From contig NZ_JAEFCF010000007.1 in NCBI RefSeq assembly GCF_016405985.1, forward strand, positions 1-44,535: a stretch of 44,535 bases of DNA. Reading direction: 5' to 3'. The notes beneath the pieces are model-generated. The model did not search any database, had not been told where the DNA came from, and saw only the letters and a list, made by a program, of their open reading frames with translations. Source of the stretch: Paracoccus sp. IB05 (lineage in GTDB: Bacteria; Pseudomonadota; Alphaproteobacteria; Rhodobacterales; Rhodobacteraceae). Of the stretch, positions 6,612 to 15,291 are shown piece by piece. Both the position numbers and the translations under genes were made by a program. The stretch's first letter is position 1. Every line of letters begins with the position of its first letter.

Positions 6612-8849
6612 ATGCGCGAGACGTCCCTGAACCATGGCTGGACCTTTGCCGAGGGTTTCGATCCGTCCTGGACAACGGCGCCCCTGAGCGGACAGAGCGT
6701 CAGCCTGCCGCACAATGCCGTCGATCTGCCCTGGTCCTATCTGAACGAGAAAAGCTATCAGCGCCCCTTCACCTATCAGCGGGTGATCCCCTGGGACGAG
6801 GCCTTCCGCGACCATGAGGTCTTTGCCGATTTCGAGGGCGCGATGGCCGATTCCCGGGTCTGGCTGAATGGCGAAGAGGTCGCCCATCATCCCGATGGCT
6901 ACACTCCGTTTGCGGCGCGGCTGACCCGGCATCTGCGTGCGGGAGACAATTTGCTGACGGTGCGGATCGACGGGTCGGAAAACCCGGCGATCCCGCCCTT
7001 CGGCGGGCAGATCGACTATCTGACCTATGCCGGGATCTACCGCGAGGCGCGCCTGCGGCTGGTTCCCGGGCTGTGGATCGAACGGCTGAAGATCGAAACG
7101 CCCGAGCCGCTGGCGGCGACGAAAACCGTCCTCCTGCGGGTCGATCTTTCCGGCGCCGCGGCGGGGGCCAGCGTCGAGGTTATGCTGCGCAGCACCGCCG
7201 GAGACGAGATCGCCCGCGCCGAAGCGACCGGCGCCGAGGGCACCAGCATCACCCTGCGCATCGACGGGCTGGCCGGGCTGGCGCTGTGGGATATCGACAG
7301 CCCGGTCCTCTACCATGCCGAGGTGCGGCTGACCTCTCCGGCCGGAACCGACCGCCTTTCGGACCGCTTCGGCTTTCGCGAGGCGCGCTTCACGGTCGAC
7401 GGCTTTGTGCTGAACGGCCGCAAGCTGAAGCTGATGGGGCTGAACCGCCATCAGAGCTTTCCCTATTCCGGCTATGCGCAGGGCCGCATGTCGCAGCGTC
7501 GCGACGCCGAGATTCTGAAGAACGACCTGGCCTGCAATATCGTCCGCACCTCACATTATCCGCAGTCGCGCCATTTCCTGGATTGCTGCGATGAGATCGG
7601 CCTTCTCGTCTTCGAAGAGATCCCCGGCTGGCAGCATATGGGCGACCTGGCCTGGCAGAAGGAAACGGCCAACAACGTCCGCGCCATGATCGAGCGCGAC
7701 TGGAACCGGCCCGCGATCATCATCTGGGGCGTGCGGATCAACGAAAGCCTCGACAACCACGATTTCTATGTCGAGACCAACCGCGTTGCGCGGGAACTGG
7801 ACCCCACCCGGCAGACCGGCGGCGTGCGCTTCATCGCTGCAAGCGAACTGCTGGAAGATGTCTATACGATGAATGATTTCGTCATGGGCCAGTTCGAGAA
7901 CCCGCTCCTGAACCGCCCGCGCATGGCGCTGCGCAGCCGCAGGGAAACCACCGGACTGCCCGCCCCGGTTCCCTATCTGGTCACCGAATACAACGGCCAT
8001 ATGTATCCGACCAAGGCCTGGGATCAGGAACAGCGACAGGTCGAGCATGTCACCCGGCATCTGGAAGTGCTGGACGCGATGTTCGGCGATGACGCGGTAT
8101 CGGGCTGCATCGGCTGGTGTTTCTATGACTACAACACCCACAGCGATTTCGGCTCGGGCGACCGTATCTGCCACCACGGGGTCGCCACTGTCTTCCGCGA
8201 ACCGAAGTTCGCCGCCTATGCCTATTCCAGCCAGCGCGATCCCTCAACCGGCGTGGTTCTGGAACCCGTCACCTTCTTCGCGCGGGGCGAGCGCAATATC
8301 GGCGGCGTCCTGCCGCTGATGGTGCTGACCAATTGCGATGAGGTCGAACTGCATTACTCCAACCGGCTGGTGAAACGGGTCGGGCCGGACCGGACCCGCT
8401 TTCCGCATCTGCCCCATGCGCCTGTCATTATCGACCATCGGCATTTTGCCCCCGAAGAGATGGGGCTTTGGGGTCAGGCCTGGCAATCCTCGGAGGTGGT
8501 CGGGTTTATCAACGGGGTCGAGGTCGCGCGCCGGGCCTTCGCCGCCAATCCGCTGCCGACCCGGCTGGAGATCGCCCCCGACGCCGCCACGCTTGAGGCC
8601 GCCGCCCGCGACGAGGTGCGGGTGATCCTGCGCGCGCTGGACCAATGCGGCAACAAGCTGCCGTTCCTGCCCGAGATGGTGAACCTGTCGGTCGCCGGGC
8701 CTGCGCAGCTGATCGGGCCGTCGCAGGTGATGCTGGCCGGCGGCTCTGCAGGGTTCTGGCTGCGCGCCACCGGGGACAGGGGCGAAATCCGGGTGACCGT
8801 GCAATCAACCCGCTTCGCCGCGCAAGAGATCACGCTGCAGGCGGTCTGA
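6612..8849 (+). CDS. Glycoside hydrolase family 2 (beta-galactosidase-like)
   Basis: A 745-residue enzyme with no signal peptide, hence cytoplasmic, hydrolysing a beta-linked sugar after uptake. ATG 6612 follows GAGGAAG. Domains: N-terminal jelly-roll sugar-binding domain (about 1-150), Ig-like domain (150-260), TIM barrel (about 262-545) and C-terminal beta domains. GH2 signature 1 is NIVRTSHYPQSRHFLDCCDE (His315) and signature 2 is DWNRPAIIIWGVRINE with the acid/base Glu378. The nucleophile is Glu459 in YLVTEYNGH. GH2 includes beta-galactosidases, glucuronidases and mannosidases; the neighbouring transporter and MelR-like regulator favour a beta-galactosidase. At 745 residues it is shorter than E. 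coli LacZ (1023). Last gene of the operon, followed by an imperfect terminator. Confidence 0.88.
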   Translation: MRETSLNHGWTFAEGFDPSWTTAPLSGQSVSLPHNAVDLPWSYLNEKSYQRPFTYQRVIPWDEAFRDHEVFADFEGAMADSRVWLNGEEVAHHPDGYTPFAARLTRHLRAGDNLLTVRIDGSENPAIPPFGGQIDYLTYAGIYREARLRLVPGLWIERLKIETPEPLAATKTVLLRVDLSGAAAGASVEVMLRSTAGDEIARAEATGAEGTSITLRIDGLAGLALWDIDSPVLYHAEVRLTSPAGTDRLSDRFGFREARFTVDGFVLNGRKLKLMGLNRHQSFPYSGYAQGRMSQRRDAEILKNDLACNIVRTSHYPQSRHFLDCCDEIGLLVFEEIPGWQHMGDLAWQKETANNVRAMIERDWNRPAIIIWGVRINESLDNHDFYVETNRVARELDPTRQTGGVRFIAASELLEDVYTMNDFVMGQFENPLLNRPRMALRSRRETTGLPAPVPYLVTEYNGHMYPTKAWDQEQRQVEHVTRHLEVLDAMFGDDAVSGCIGWCFYDYNTHSDFGSGDRICHHGVATVFREPKFAAYAYSSQRDPSTGVVLEPVTFFARGERNIGGVLPLMVLTNCDEVELHYSNRLVKRVGPDRTRFPHLPHAPVIIDHRHFAPEEMGLWGQAWQSSEVVGFINGVEVARRAFAANPLPTRLEIAPDAATLEAAARDEVRVILRALDQCGNKLPFLPEMVNLSVAGPAQLIGPSQVMLAGGSAGFWLRATGDRGEIRVTVQSTRFAAQEITLQAV

Positions 8850-8854
8850 CAGAG

Positions 8855-8892
8855 ACGCGCCGGGGCCCGTTTCGGGCCGCCCGTCGCGTTTT
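8855..8892 (+). terminator. Imperfect rho-independent terminator after GH2 gene
   Basis: Just after the stop codon an outer stem ACGCG/CGCGT encloses an inner stem GGCCCG-TTT-CGGGCC (8864-8869 with 8873-8878), ending in TTTT. The unpaired bases between the two stems weaken it, but position and T-run fit termination of the sugar operon. Confidence 0.5.
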
Positions 8893-9367
8893 CCCCCGGC
8901 CGGTGAGCGCTTTCGCCGGCACCACACGCGGTCAAGGGCCGTACCCGTTGCGCCAGGCGCAGCGGGTCTGACCGATGCGGGCCGTGTCGCGCGCCGCTCC
9001 CCTTGCAGGCAGCACAAACGTAAGCGCTGTCCTCACCCCACCTTCCTGCTGAACCTGCAAGCTGCGATGGTCCAACGCCGCGCAGGGCCGGATGGTGGCT
9101 GAGACGGTGGCGCCCGGCGCCACGGTGACCGCCGCGCCTGGGTTGCAGGGGCGGTCAGCCTCAACAATTACTTGGCCTGAAGAACCGTGCTCCTTCCACG
9201 CCGGAACATGAGGATCACATGCAGTACCACGGCGGGCAGCAACAAAATCGAGCTGAGGCCAGGAGGAAGCATTGGCTGGGGTAACAGGTTTGGTTCGCAT
9301 CCTTTCTCTCCATGTGTTGAGGGCTGCCACGACGATACGCCGGGGCGCGGGGCGGGCCATCTCATTA
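8893..9367. other. Non-coding or decayed DNA before dnaG
   Basis: About 475 bases in which I see no supportable gene. One leftward frame contains a hydrophobic stretch (LSSILLLPAVVLHVILMF followed by RRGR, around 9168-9265) but it has no ribosome-binding site and no related upstream sequence. The stretch lies directly before an insertion-sequence fragment and is probably debris of the same rearrangement. Confidence 0.3.
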
Positions 9368-9520
9368 ATGACGCGGCCAGTTCAACGCCGGGAGCTGGCC
9401 GAGAAGGCAGTGGCGACGAATGGGGTCAGCATCGCGCTGGCCTGCCGGACCATTGGTGTCAGCGAGACCTGCTTTCGCTACAGCCCGAAGCGCAATGCCG
9501 AGAATGAGGTCAACCGCTGA
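9368..9520 (+). pseudogene. IS3-family OrfB transposase, N-terminal fragment
   Basis: The translation RELAEKAVATNGVSIALACR, then TIGVSETCFRYSPKRNAENE, is the N-terminal helix-turn-helix region that precedes the integrase core in IS3-family OrfB proteins. Homology stops abruptly after NAENE, where the frame runs into VNR and a stop, and none of the DDE catalytic domain follows. It is therefore a 5' fragment of a dead element, about 210 bases upstream of dnaG. It cannot be the missing front of the element at the left edge by simple splitting, since that would put the N-terminal part to the left of the C-terminal part in this orientation. It marks the right boundary of the accessory region. Confidence 0.65.
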
Positions 9521-9732
9521 AGCAGGGCTGCGTTTCCGGCAGGGGCTTGTGCAATCTCCGTCCTCTGCACTCCCTGCCAGGATATATCAGCCCCGCAGTG
9601 CCCCGGTGCAGAGCGCTTCCCCCGGCCCGATTTTCGAAGGAAGAGCCGTACAGGTTAGCGAAACCTTACTGGCCCGGCCGTGGCTCAGGTTGGGGCTGGC
9701 ATCCGGGCGCGGCACGCCCCATATTCGGCACT

Positions 9733-11739
9733 ATGAGCCTGCCGCCTGGTTTCCTTGATGAATTGCGCAACCGCGTCTCGCTTTCCGCCGTGGTCGGCCG
9801 GAAGGTCACCTGGGATATGCGCAAATCCAATATGGCCAAAGGCGACTGGTGGTCGCCCTGCCCCTTCCATCAGGAAAAATCCGCAAGCTTTCATGTCGAT
9901 GATCGCAAGGGGTTTTACTACTGCTTTGGCTGCCATGCGAAGGGCGACGCGCTGAGCTTTATCAAGGAAAGCGAGAATCTCGGTTTCATGGAGGCGGTGG
10001 CAGTGCTGGCCTCTGAGGCCGGCATGCAGATGCCCGAGCGCGACCCGCGTGCGGCCGAAAAGGCCGACCGGCGCACGCAGCTGATTGAGGTGATGGAAGA
10101 GGCGGTGAAATGGTTCCGCCTGCAGCTGAAGACCCAGGCCGCCTCTGACGCCCGCGCCTATCTGGCGAAACGCGGGCTTTCCGAACCTGCCCAGGATCGC
10201 TGGGAGATCGGCTTCGCCCCTGATGGCTGGTCGGGGCTGTTCCAGGCGATGACCGGCCGGGGCATCGCGAAAGAGCTGCTGGTCGATGCCGGTCTTTGCG
10301 CGACCTCGGCCAAGGGCAAAGAACCCTATGACCGGTTCCGCAATCGCATCATCTTTCCGATCCGCGACGGCCGGGGCCGTGCGATCAGCCTTGGCGGGCG
10401 GGCGATGGACCCGAATGATCAGGCGAAATACCTCAACGGCCCGGAGACCGAGCTGTTCGACAAGGGGCGCAACCTCTTTAACCATGGCCCGGCGCGCGAG
10501 GCCGCCGGCAAGGGCCAGCGCCTGATCGTGGCCGAAGGCTATATGGATGTGATCGCGCTCTCCGAGGCCGGGTTCCAGGCGGCGGTGGCGCCTCTGGGCA
10601 CGGCGGTCACGGAAGACCAGCTGCGGCTTTTGTGGCGGATCTCGGATGAGCCGGTGATTGCGCTGGATGGGGACAAGGCGGGGATCCGGGCGGCTTTGCG
10701 GGTGATCGACCTTGCGCTGCCGCTGCTGGAGGCAGGCAAAGGGCTCAGATTTGCGGTGATGCCGGACGGCCTCGACCCGGACGATCTGATCCGGGCGCGT
10801 GGTGCGCCTGCGCTGCAGGAGGTGCTGGACGCCGCCCAGCCGATGGTGCGGCTGTTGTGGAACCGCGAAACCGAGGGTCAGGTTTTCGACAGCCCCGAGC
10901 GCAAGGCGGCGCTGGACAAGAACCTGCGCGCGGCGCTGAAACGCATCCAGGACCCCTCGATCCGCAGCCATTACGGCGAGGATATCAAGGAACTTCGCTG
11001 GGAACTGTTCCGCCAGGGCCGCCGTCCGGCGGCGCGCGCACCTGGCCGGCCATGGCAACCAGGCCCCCGGGGCCAGATGCGCGGTGGCAAATTCGTGCCG
11101 CCCGCCCTGCCTGCAACCGATGCGGCAAAAAACTCGGCTTTGGCGGGGACCGAGACGGATCTGCTTTATCCCAGCCGGGTCTCGGACGGGATCCGCGAAG
11201 CGGTTGCTTTGGCGATTCTGATGCGTTTTCCGGGCCTTGTCGCGCGGTTCGAAAGCGATCTGGAGCGGCTGGAGCTGAGCAGCGAGGCGCATTTCCGGCT
11301 GCGCAACCTGATCCTGACACATTTCCATGCCCCCGATTGCCGCGCGCTGATCGAGAGCGACAGCCCCGGCCTTCTTGACGAGCTGACCCGCAGTAACCAT
11401 GTGCGTTCCAACCCCGGTTTGCAGCCGAAGGCCGATGAGGACTTCGCGGCTGCCTGTGTCGAAGAAGCGCTGGCGCGGCTCCAGGCTGATCGCGGTCATC
11501 GGGTTGAACTTGCCGAAGCGGTCGAGGACCTCTCTGGCCTCGTGGATGAGGGTCTGACCTGGCGGCTGTCAAAGGCGGCAGAGGCCAAAGTCAGCGCCAG
11601 CCGGGGGCCACAGGACCAGAAAACCGAATCGGTTATTGCGCCAAATGGCGTCGAACTGGACCGCGAGGAGCTCGACAGACGCCAGAAATTGTTCGATTCG
11701 ATTGATTTCAGTGCCGGCGGCAAGGCCAGACCGGGCTGA
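9733..11739 (+). CDS. dnaG: DNA primase DnaG
   Basis: A 668-residue primase that makes RNA primers for the replication fork. The start MSLPPGFLDELRNRVSL at ATG 9733 gives the standard DnaG N-terminus; a longer upstream frame is not protein-like. The CHC2 zinc site is Cys43-His46-Cys64-Cys67 (CPFH and YYCFGCH). The catalytic TOPRIM core shows Glu268 (LIVAEGYMDVIAL) and the metal-binding D312-G-D314 (IALDGDKAG). The C-terminal part, about residues 440-668, is the variable helicase-binding region. rpoD follows 90 bases later in the same direction, an arrangement inherited widely (the macromolecular synthesis operon). Confidence 0.97.
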   Translation: MSLPPGFLDELRNRVSLSAVVGRKVTWDMRKSNMAKGDWWSPCPFHQEKSASFHVDDRKGFYYCFGCHAKGDALSFIKESENLGFMEAVAVLASEAGMQMPERDPRAAEKADRRTQLIEVMEEAVKWFRLQLKTQAASDARAYLAKRGLSEPAQDRWEIGFAPDGWSGLFQAMTGRGIAKELLVDAGLCATSAKGKEPYDRFRNRIIFPIRDGRGRAISLGGRAMDPNDQAKYLNGPETELFDKGRNLFNHGPAREAAGKGQRLIVAEGYMDVIALSEAGFQAAVAPLGTAVTEDQLRLLWRISDEPVIALDGDKAGIRAALRVIDLALPLLEAGKGLRFAVMPDGLDPDDLIRARGAPALQEVLDAAQPMVRLLWNRETEGQVFDSPERKAALDKNLRAALKRIQDPSIRSHYGEDIKELRWELFRQGRRPAARAPGRPWQPGPRGQMRGGKFVPPALPATDAAKNSALAGTETDLLYPSRVSDGIREAVALAILMRFPGLVARFESDLERLELSSEAHFRLRNLILTHFHAPDCRALIESDSPGLLDELTRSNHVRSNPGLQPKADEDFAAACVEEALARLQADRGHRVELAEAVEDLSGLVDEGLTWRLSKAAEAKVSASRGPQDQKTESVIAPNGVELDREELDRRQKLFDSIDFSAGGKARPG

Positions 11740-11746
11740 CATGTAT

Positions 11747-11806
11747 GATTCGCCCTTTCCCCCGCTGTGATTCGCGTTATTGATTCGACTAAAAGAAGCG
11801 CGATTC
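11747..11806. promoter_or_regulatory. Cluster of GANTC (CcrM) methylation sites upstream of rpoD
   Basis: GATTC occurs at 11747, 11769, 11782 and 11802 (first base of each), four sites in 60 bases within the 90-base dnaG-rpoD gap; a fifth lies at 11695 in the end of dnaG. All four intergenic ones are embedded in a longer GATTCG word. GANTC is the target of the alphaproteobacterial cell-cycle methyltransferase CcrM. At this base composition I would expect roughly one per 300 bases. The cluster may make an rpoD promoter methylation-responsive, or the GATTCG word may be a protein-binding repeat. Confidence 0.45.
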
Positions 11807-11829
11807 GCACCATCCCCACAGGAGCATCC

Positions 11830-13839
11830 ATGGCCCTCAAGGAAAATGATGACGTTAAGCAGGATGGCGACGAGACTGACATCTCGCTCGACATGTCGCA
11901 GGCTGCCGTCAAGAAAATGATCGCCGACGCTCGTGAGCGCGGCTATATCACGATGGAACAGCTCAACGCCGTCATGCCGCCCGATCAGGTCTCCGGGGAC
12001 CAGATCGAAGACGTGATGTCGATGCTCTCGGAAATGGGCATCAATGTCGTTGAAGATGATGAGGCCGAGGAAGCCGAGGACGGCGGCACCGGCTCTGAGC
12101 TGATCGATCCGGGCGCGGCCCCCGGCTCGCGCGAAGTGGCCCTTGCGGGCCCTGCCGCCGAGACGCTGGACCGCACCGATGACCCGGTGCGGATGTATCT
12201 GCGCGAAATGGGCTCGGTCGAGCTTTTGTCGCGCGAAGGCGAGATTGCCATCGCGAAACGGATCGAGGCCGGTCGCAACACGATGATTGCCGGGCTGTGT
12301 GAAAGCCCGCTGACCTTCCAGGCAATCACGATCTGGCGCGACGAACTTCTGTCCGAAGAGATCCTCCTGCGCGACGTGATCGACCTCGAGGCGACCTTCG
12401 GGCGCAATCTCGATGGCGACGAAGAGCTTGAAGGCCCGCCGCTTGACGAAATGGGCGTGGTCTCGGCCGATGCCGCGCCGCGCCGCGCGTCAAACGAGCC
12501 CGAGCTGGATGCCGACGGCAATCCGATCTCGCGCGAAGACGTCGATGATGAGGATGACGACGGCTCGAACATGTCGCTGGCCGCGATGGAAGCGACGCTG
12601 CGCCCCAAAGTGCTTGAGATCCTCGAGCAGATCGCGGCGAATTACGCAGAGCTGTCCGAGATGCAGGAACAGCGGATGGCGGCGACCATGTCGTCCTCGA
12701 CCCGCTTTACCACCACCGAGGAAGGCGCGTATCAAAAGCTGCGCGGCGAGATGGTGCTGCTTGTGAACGAGCTGCATCTGAACAACAGCCGGATCGAGGC
12801 GCTGATCGACCAGCTTTACGGCATCAACAAACGCATCATGTCGATCAATTCCGGCATGGTGAAGCTCGCCGATGCTGCGCGGATCAACCGCCAGGAATTC
12901 ATCGCGGAATACCAGGGCTTTGAGCTCGACCCGTCCTGGGTCAGACGCATGGCCGAGAAAGCCGGCCGTGGCTGGCAGACCCTGATTGAGAAGAGCCTCG
13001 AAAAGGTCGAAGAGCTGCGCGCTGACATGGCCCAGGTCGGCCAGTATATTGGCGTCGATATCGGCGAATTCCGCCGCATCGTGAACCAGGTGCAGAAGGG
13101 CGAGAAAGAAGCCCGCCAGGCCAAGAAGGAAATGGTCGAGGCCAACCTGCGTCTGGTGATCTCGATTGCCAAGAAATACACCAACCGCGGCCTGCAATTC
13201 CTGGATCTTATCCAGGAAGGTAACATCGGTCTGATGAAGGCGGTCGATAAGTTCGAATATCGCCGCGGCTATAAGTTCTCGACCTATGCGACCTGGTGGA
13301 TCCGCCAGGCGATCACCCGGTCCATCGCAGACCAGGCCCGCACGATCCGGATCCCGGTCCATATGATCGAGACGATCAACAAGCTGGTCCGCACCGGCCG
13401 CCAGATGCTGCACGAAATCGGCCGCGAGCCGACGCCGGAAGAGCTGGCCGAAAAGCTGCAGATGCCGCTTGAGAAGGTCCGCAAGGTGATGAAGATCGCC
13501 AAGGAGCCGATCTCGCTTGAGACGCCGATCGGCGACGAGGAAGACAGCCAGCTCGGCGATTTCATCGAGGACAAAAACGCGGTCCTGCCGCTCGACAGCG
13601 CCATTCAGGAGAACCTGAAGGAAACCACGACCCGCGTGCTGGCCTCGCTGACGCCGCGCGAGGAACGTGTGCTGCGGATGCGCTTCGGCATCGGCATGAA
13701 CACCGACCACACGCTGGAAGAGGTGGGCCAGCAATTCTCGGTCACCCGTGAACGGATCCGGCAGATCGAAGCCAAGGCGCTGCGCAAGCTGAAACATCCG
13801 AGCCGGTCGCGGAAACTCCGCAGCTTCCTCGATCAGTAA
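11830..13839 (+). CDS. rpoD: RNA polymerase primary sigma factor RpoD (sigma-70)
   Basis: A 669-residue housekeeping sigma factor. ATG 11830 follows AGGAG (11820-11824) and yields [20 protein letters not shown]. Region 1.1 is near the N-terminus ([20 protein letters not shown]), region 1.2 is [20 protein letters not shown], and a long acidic non-conserved insert ([13 protein letters not shown]) precedes regions 2.1-2.4 ([20 protein letters not shown], then [19 protein letters not shown]). Region 3 follows, and region 4.2 is [20 protein letters not shown], which reads the -35 element. All segments expected of a primary sigma are present. It is the second gene after dnaG and ends two bases before a strong terminator. 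Confidence 0.98.
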   Translation: MALKENDDVKQDGDETDISLDMSQAAVKKMIADARERGYITMEQLNAVMPPDQVSGDQIEDVMSMLSEMGINVVEDDEAEEAEDGGTGSELIDPGAAPGSREVALAGPAAETLDRTDDPVRMYLREMGSVELLSREGEIAIAKRIEAGRNTMIAGLCESPLTFQAITIWRDELLSEEILLRDVIDLEATFGRNLDGDEELEGPPLDEMGVVSADAAPRRASNEPELDADGNPISREDVDDEDDDGSNMSLAAMEATLRPKVLEILEQIAANYAELSEMQEQRMAATMSSSTRFTTTEEGAYQKLRGEMVLLVNELHLNNSRIEALIDQLYGINKRIMSINSGMVKLADAARINRQEFIAEYQGFELDPSWVRRMAEKAGRGWQTLIEKSLEKVEELRADMAQVGQYIGVDIGEFRRIVNQVQKGEKEARQAKKEMVEANLRLVISIAKKYTNRGLQFLDLIQEGNIGLMKAVDKFEYRRGYKFSTYATWWIRQAITRSIADQARTIRIPVHMIETINKLVRTGRQMLHEIGREPTPEELAEKLQMPLEKVRKVMKIAKEPISLETPIGDEEDSQLGDFIEDKNAVLPLDSAIQENLKETTTRVLASLTPREERVLRMRFGIGMNTDHTLEEVGQQFSVTRERIRQIEAKALRKLKHPSRSRKLRSFLDQ

Positions 13840-13840
13840 G

Positions 13841-13867
13841 AAAAGGCGCCCCGCAGGGCGCCTTTTT
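13841..13867 (+). terminator. Rho-independent terminator after rpoD
   Basis: AAAAGGCGCCC (13841-13851), a CGCA loop, and GGGCGCCTTTTT (13856-13867). The GC stem is 7 bp, extended by A-T pairs, and ends in a T-run. The A-run on the left side means it could also act weakly leftward. Confidence 0.9.
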
Positions 13868-13921
13868 CATGGTCGCATTTTTAACCCCCTGTGATCCTGC
13901 GCTGGTTTCTGTGGCCGGCAG

Positions 13922-13978
13922 CCGGAGGGGTTTTGCACCCCTCCGGACCTCCCCGCAGAGTATTTTCGTCAAGAGGAA
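13922..13978 (+). repeat. Intergenic repeat, copy A1 (hairpin plus GAGTATTT module)
   Basis: A perfect 9-bp hairpin CCGGAGGGG/CCCCTCCGG (13922-13930 with 13938-13946) is followed by GAGTATTTTCGTCAAGAGGA (13958-13977). The second part recurs at 30757-30829 and 44388-44448. This copy lies between the 3' ends of rpoD and the leftward regulator gene. Confidence 0.6.
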
Positions 13979-14010
13979 GAATGCGCGCAGCGGGTCTGAA
14001 AACCGGCAGG

Positions 14011-15108
14011 TCAGATCGACAGCCGGACCGGCATCGCGCCGGGCATACCGCTCTGGGTGCCACGTTCGCGGTAAGGCGTGGTGTTGTAATGCGCCCGGTA
14101 GCATTTTGAGAAATGCGAGGGGCTGGCAAAGCCGCAGGCCAAAGCCACATTGATCACCGACATATCGGTCTGCATCAGCAGGTTGCGCGCTTTGGAGAGG
14201 CGCAGCTCCATATAGTAGCGCTTCGGGCTGCGGTTGAGGTAACGGCGGAACAGGCGCTCCAGCTGCCTCGTGGACATCCCCACGCGCTCGGCCAGATCGG
14301 CGGGTGAGAGCGGATCTTCGATGCTGCCCTCCATCATCTGGATCACAAGGCTCAGCTTCGGATGCCTGACCCCGATCCGGGTCGGGATCGACAGGCGCTG
14401 CGTGTCCTGATCGGTGCGGATCGTCGAATAAATCAGCTGGTCGGCGACGGTATTGGCCAGCGTCTCGCCATGATCGGCGGCAATCACCTTCAGCATCAGA
14501 TCAAGCGACGAGGTCCCCCCCGCTGTCGACCAGCGATTGCCATCCATCACGAAGACCGATTTCGTCAGCCGCACCTCTTCGAAATCCTCGAGGAAACCGT
14601 CCTGGTTTTCCCAATGGATCGTGGCCTTCTTACCGTCCAGCAGACCCGCCTTCGCCAGCGCCCAGGCGCCGGTGCAAAGACCGCCGATTGTCACGCCGCG
14701 CCGTGCCTCACGCCTCAGCCAGGACAGCACCGGTTTCGTCGTGGCCTTCTGCACATCCAGCCCGCCACAGACCAGGATTACGTCCTCGCGGTCGATCTCA
14801 TCCAGCCCGATATCCAGCTTGAACGCAGTGTCGTTGGAACAGGTCGCAGCCTCGCCCCCCTCCCCCGCCAGCACCCAGGAATAGATCTTGCGCCCCGCCA
14901 CCCGATTTGCGATGCGCAAAGGCTCGATCGCCGAGGCAAAGGCCAGCAGCGTGAACCGGTCCAGCAGCAGGAAGACAAATCTCCGGCTGCCACCACTGCG
15001 CCCGGCCGCGGTGCCCGCCCCGACACCACCGAAAGCACTCTCAGCGACACCGCCAGTGGCAGGCTTTGCTGCTCCTGACTGTTGCACCTTGCTCTCGGGG
15101 CTGGGCAT
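14011..15108 (-). CDS. GlxA-family transcriptional regulator (DJ-1/PfpI plus AraC HTH)
   Basis: A 365-residue regulator. A low-complexity N-terminus (residues 1-40, rich in Gly/Ala/Ser) is followed by a class I glutamine-amidotransferase-like DJ-1/PfpI domain (about 43-215: FVFLLLDRFTLLAFASAIEP, with the 'elbow' in IGGLCTGAWALAKAGLLDG) and an AraC-type DNA-binding domain (about 265-345: ADLAERVGMSTRQLERLFRR, CGFASPSHFSKCYR). The family includes regulators of choline/glycine-betaine and carnitine metabolism (GbdR, CdhR), and this protein resembles them in layout. No such metabolic genes are adjacent, so the target is unknown. It is divergent from the glutathione transferase gene with a 183-base gap between the two start codons. 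Confidence 0.88.
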   Translation of the reverse strand: MPSPESKVQQSGAAKPATGGVAESAFGGVGAGTAAGRSGGSRRFVFLLLDRFTLLAFASAIEPLRIANRVAGRKIYSWVLAGEGGEAATCSNDTAFKLDIGLDEIDREDVILVCGGLDVQKATTKPVLSWLRREARRGVTIGGLCTGAWALAKAGLLDGKKATIHWENQDGFLEDFEEVRLTKSVFVMDGNRWSTAGGTSSLDLMLKVIAADHGETLANTVADQLIYSTIRTDQDTQRLSIPTRIGVRHPKLSLVIQMMEGSIEDPLSPADLAERVGMSTRQLERLFRRYLNRSPKRYYMELRLSKARNLLMQTDMSVINVALACGFASPSHFSKCYRAHYNTTPYRERGTQSGMPGAMPVRLSI

Positions 15109-15291
15109 TTGCGCTGACCTTTTCTCAATACGACAGATTCATGTCGCTAATCGGGATGGAAGCCGAAATTTTACACTTGTGCAAGAGATCAGAATGCGTG
15201 TGACCGACCGCCTGCCGGGCCCGCCTCGCTTGCATCCCTGCCAGCCCTCGCGCAAAGTCACTCCAGTTCAGAACCGATGCAGGAAATGCCG

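Noticed and set aside
9168-9265. Leftward hydrophobic stretch ending RRGR, resembling a C-terminal sorting signal
   Set aside because: No exported protein precedes it in frame and there is no ribosome-binding site; hydrophobic runs arise readily in this composition.
1-9520. The left-edge OrfB tail and the 9368-9520 OrfB head as two halves of one split element
   Set aside because: Both read rightward but the C-terminal part lies left of the N-terminal part, which insertion into a single element cannot produce.
770-9732. Attachment-site repeat of the tRNA-Ser 3' end
   Set aside because: By eye no second copy of GGTTCGAATCCCTCACTGTC was seen between the tRNA and dnaG.
9685-11499. Leftward 604-codon open frame opposite dnaG
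   Set aside because: Antisense to a primase with all catalytic motifs; composition is typical of a shadow frame and no domain is visible.
12490-13797. Leftward 435-codon open frame opposite rpoD
   Set aside because: Antisense to a fully conserved sigma factor; rich in Leu, Asp, His and Gln with no motif.
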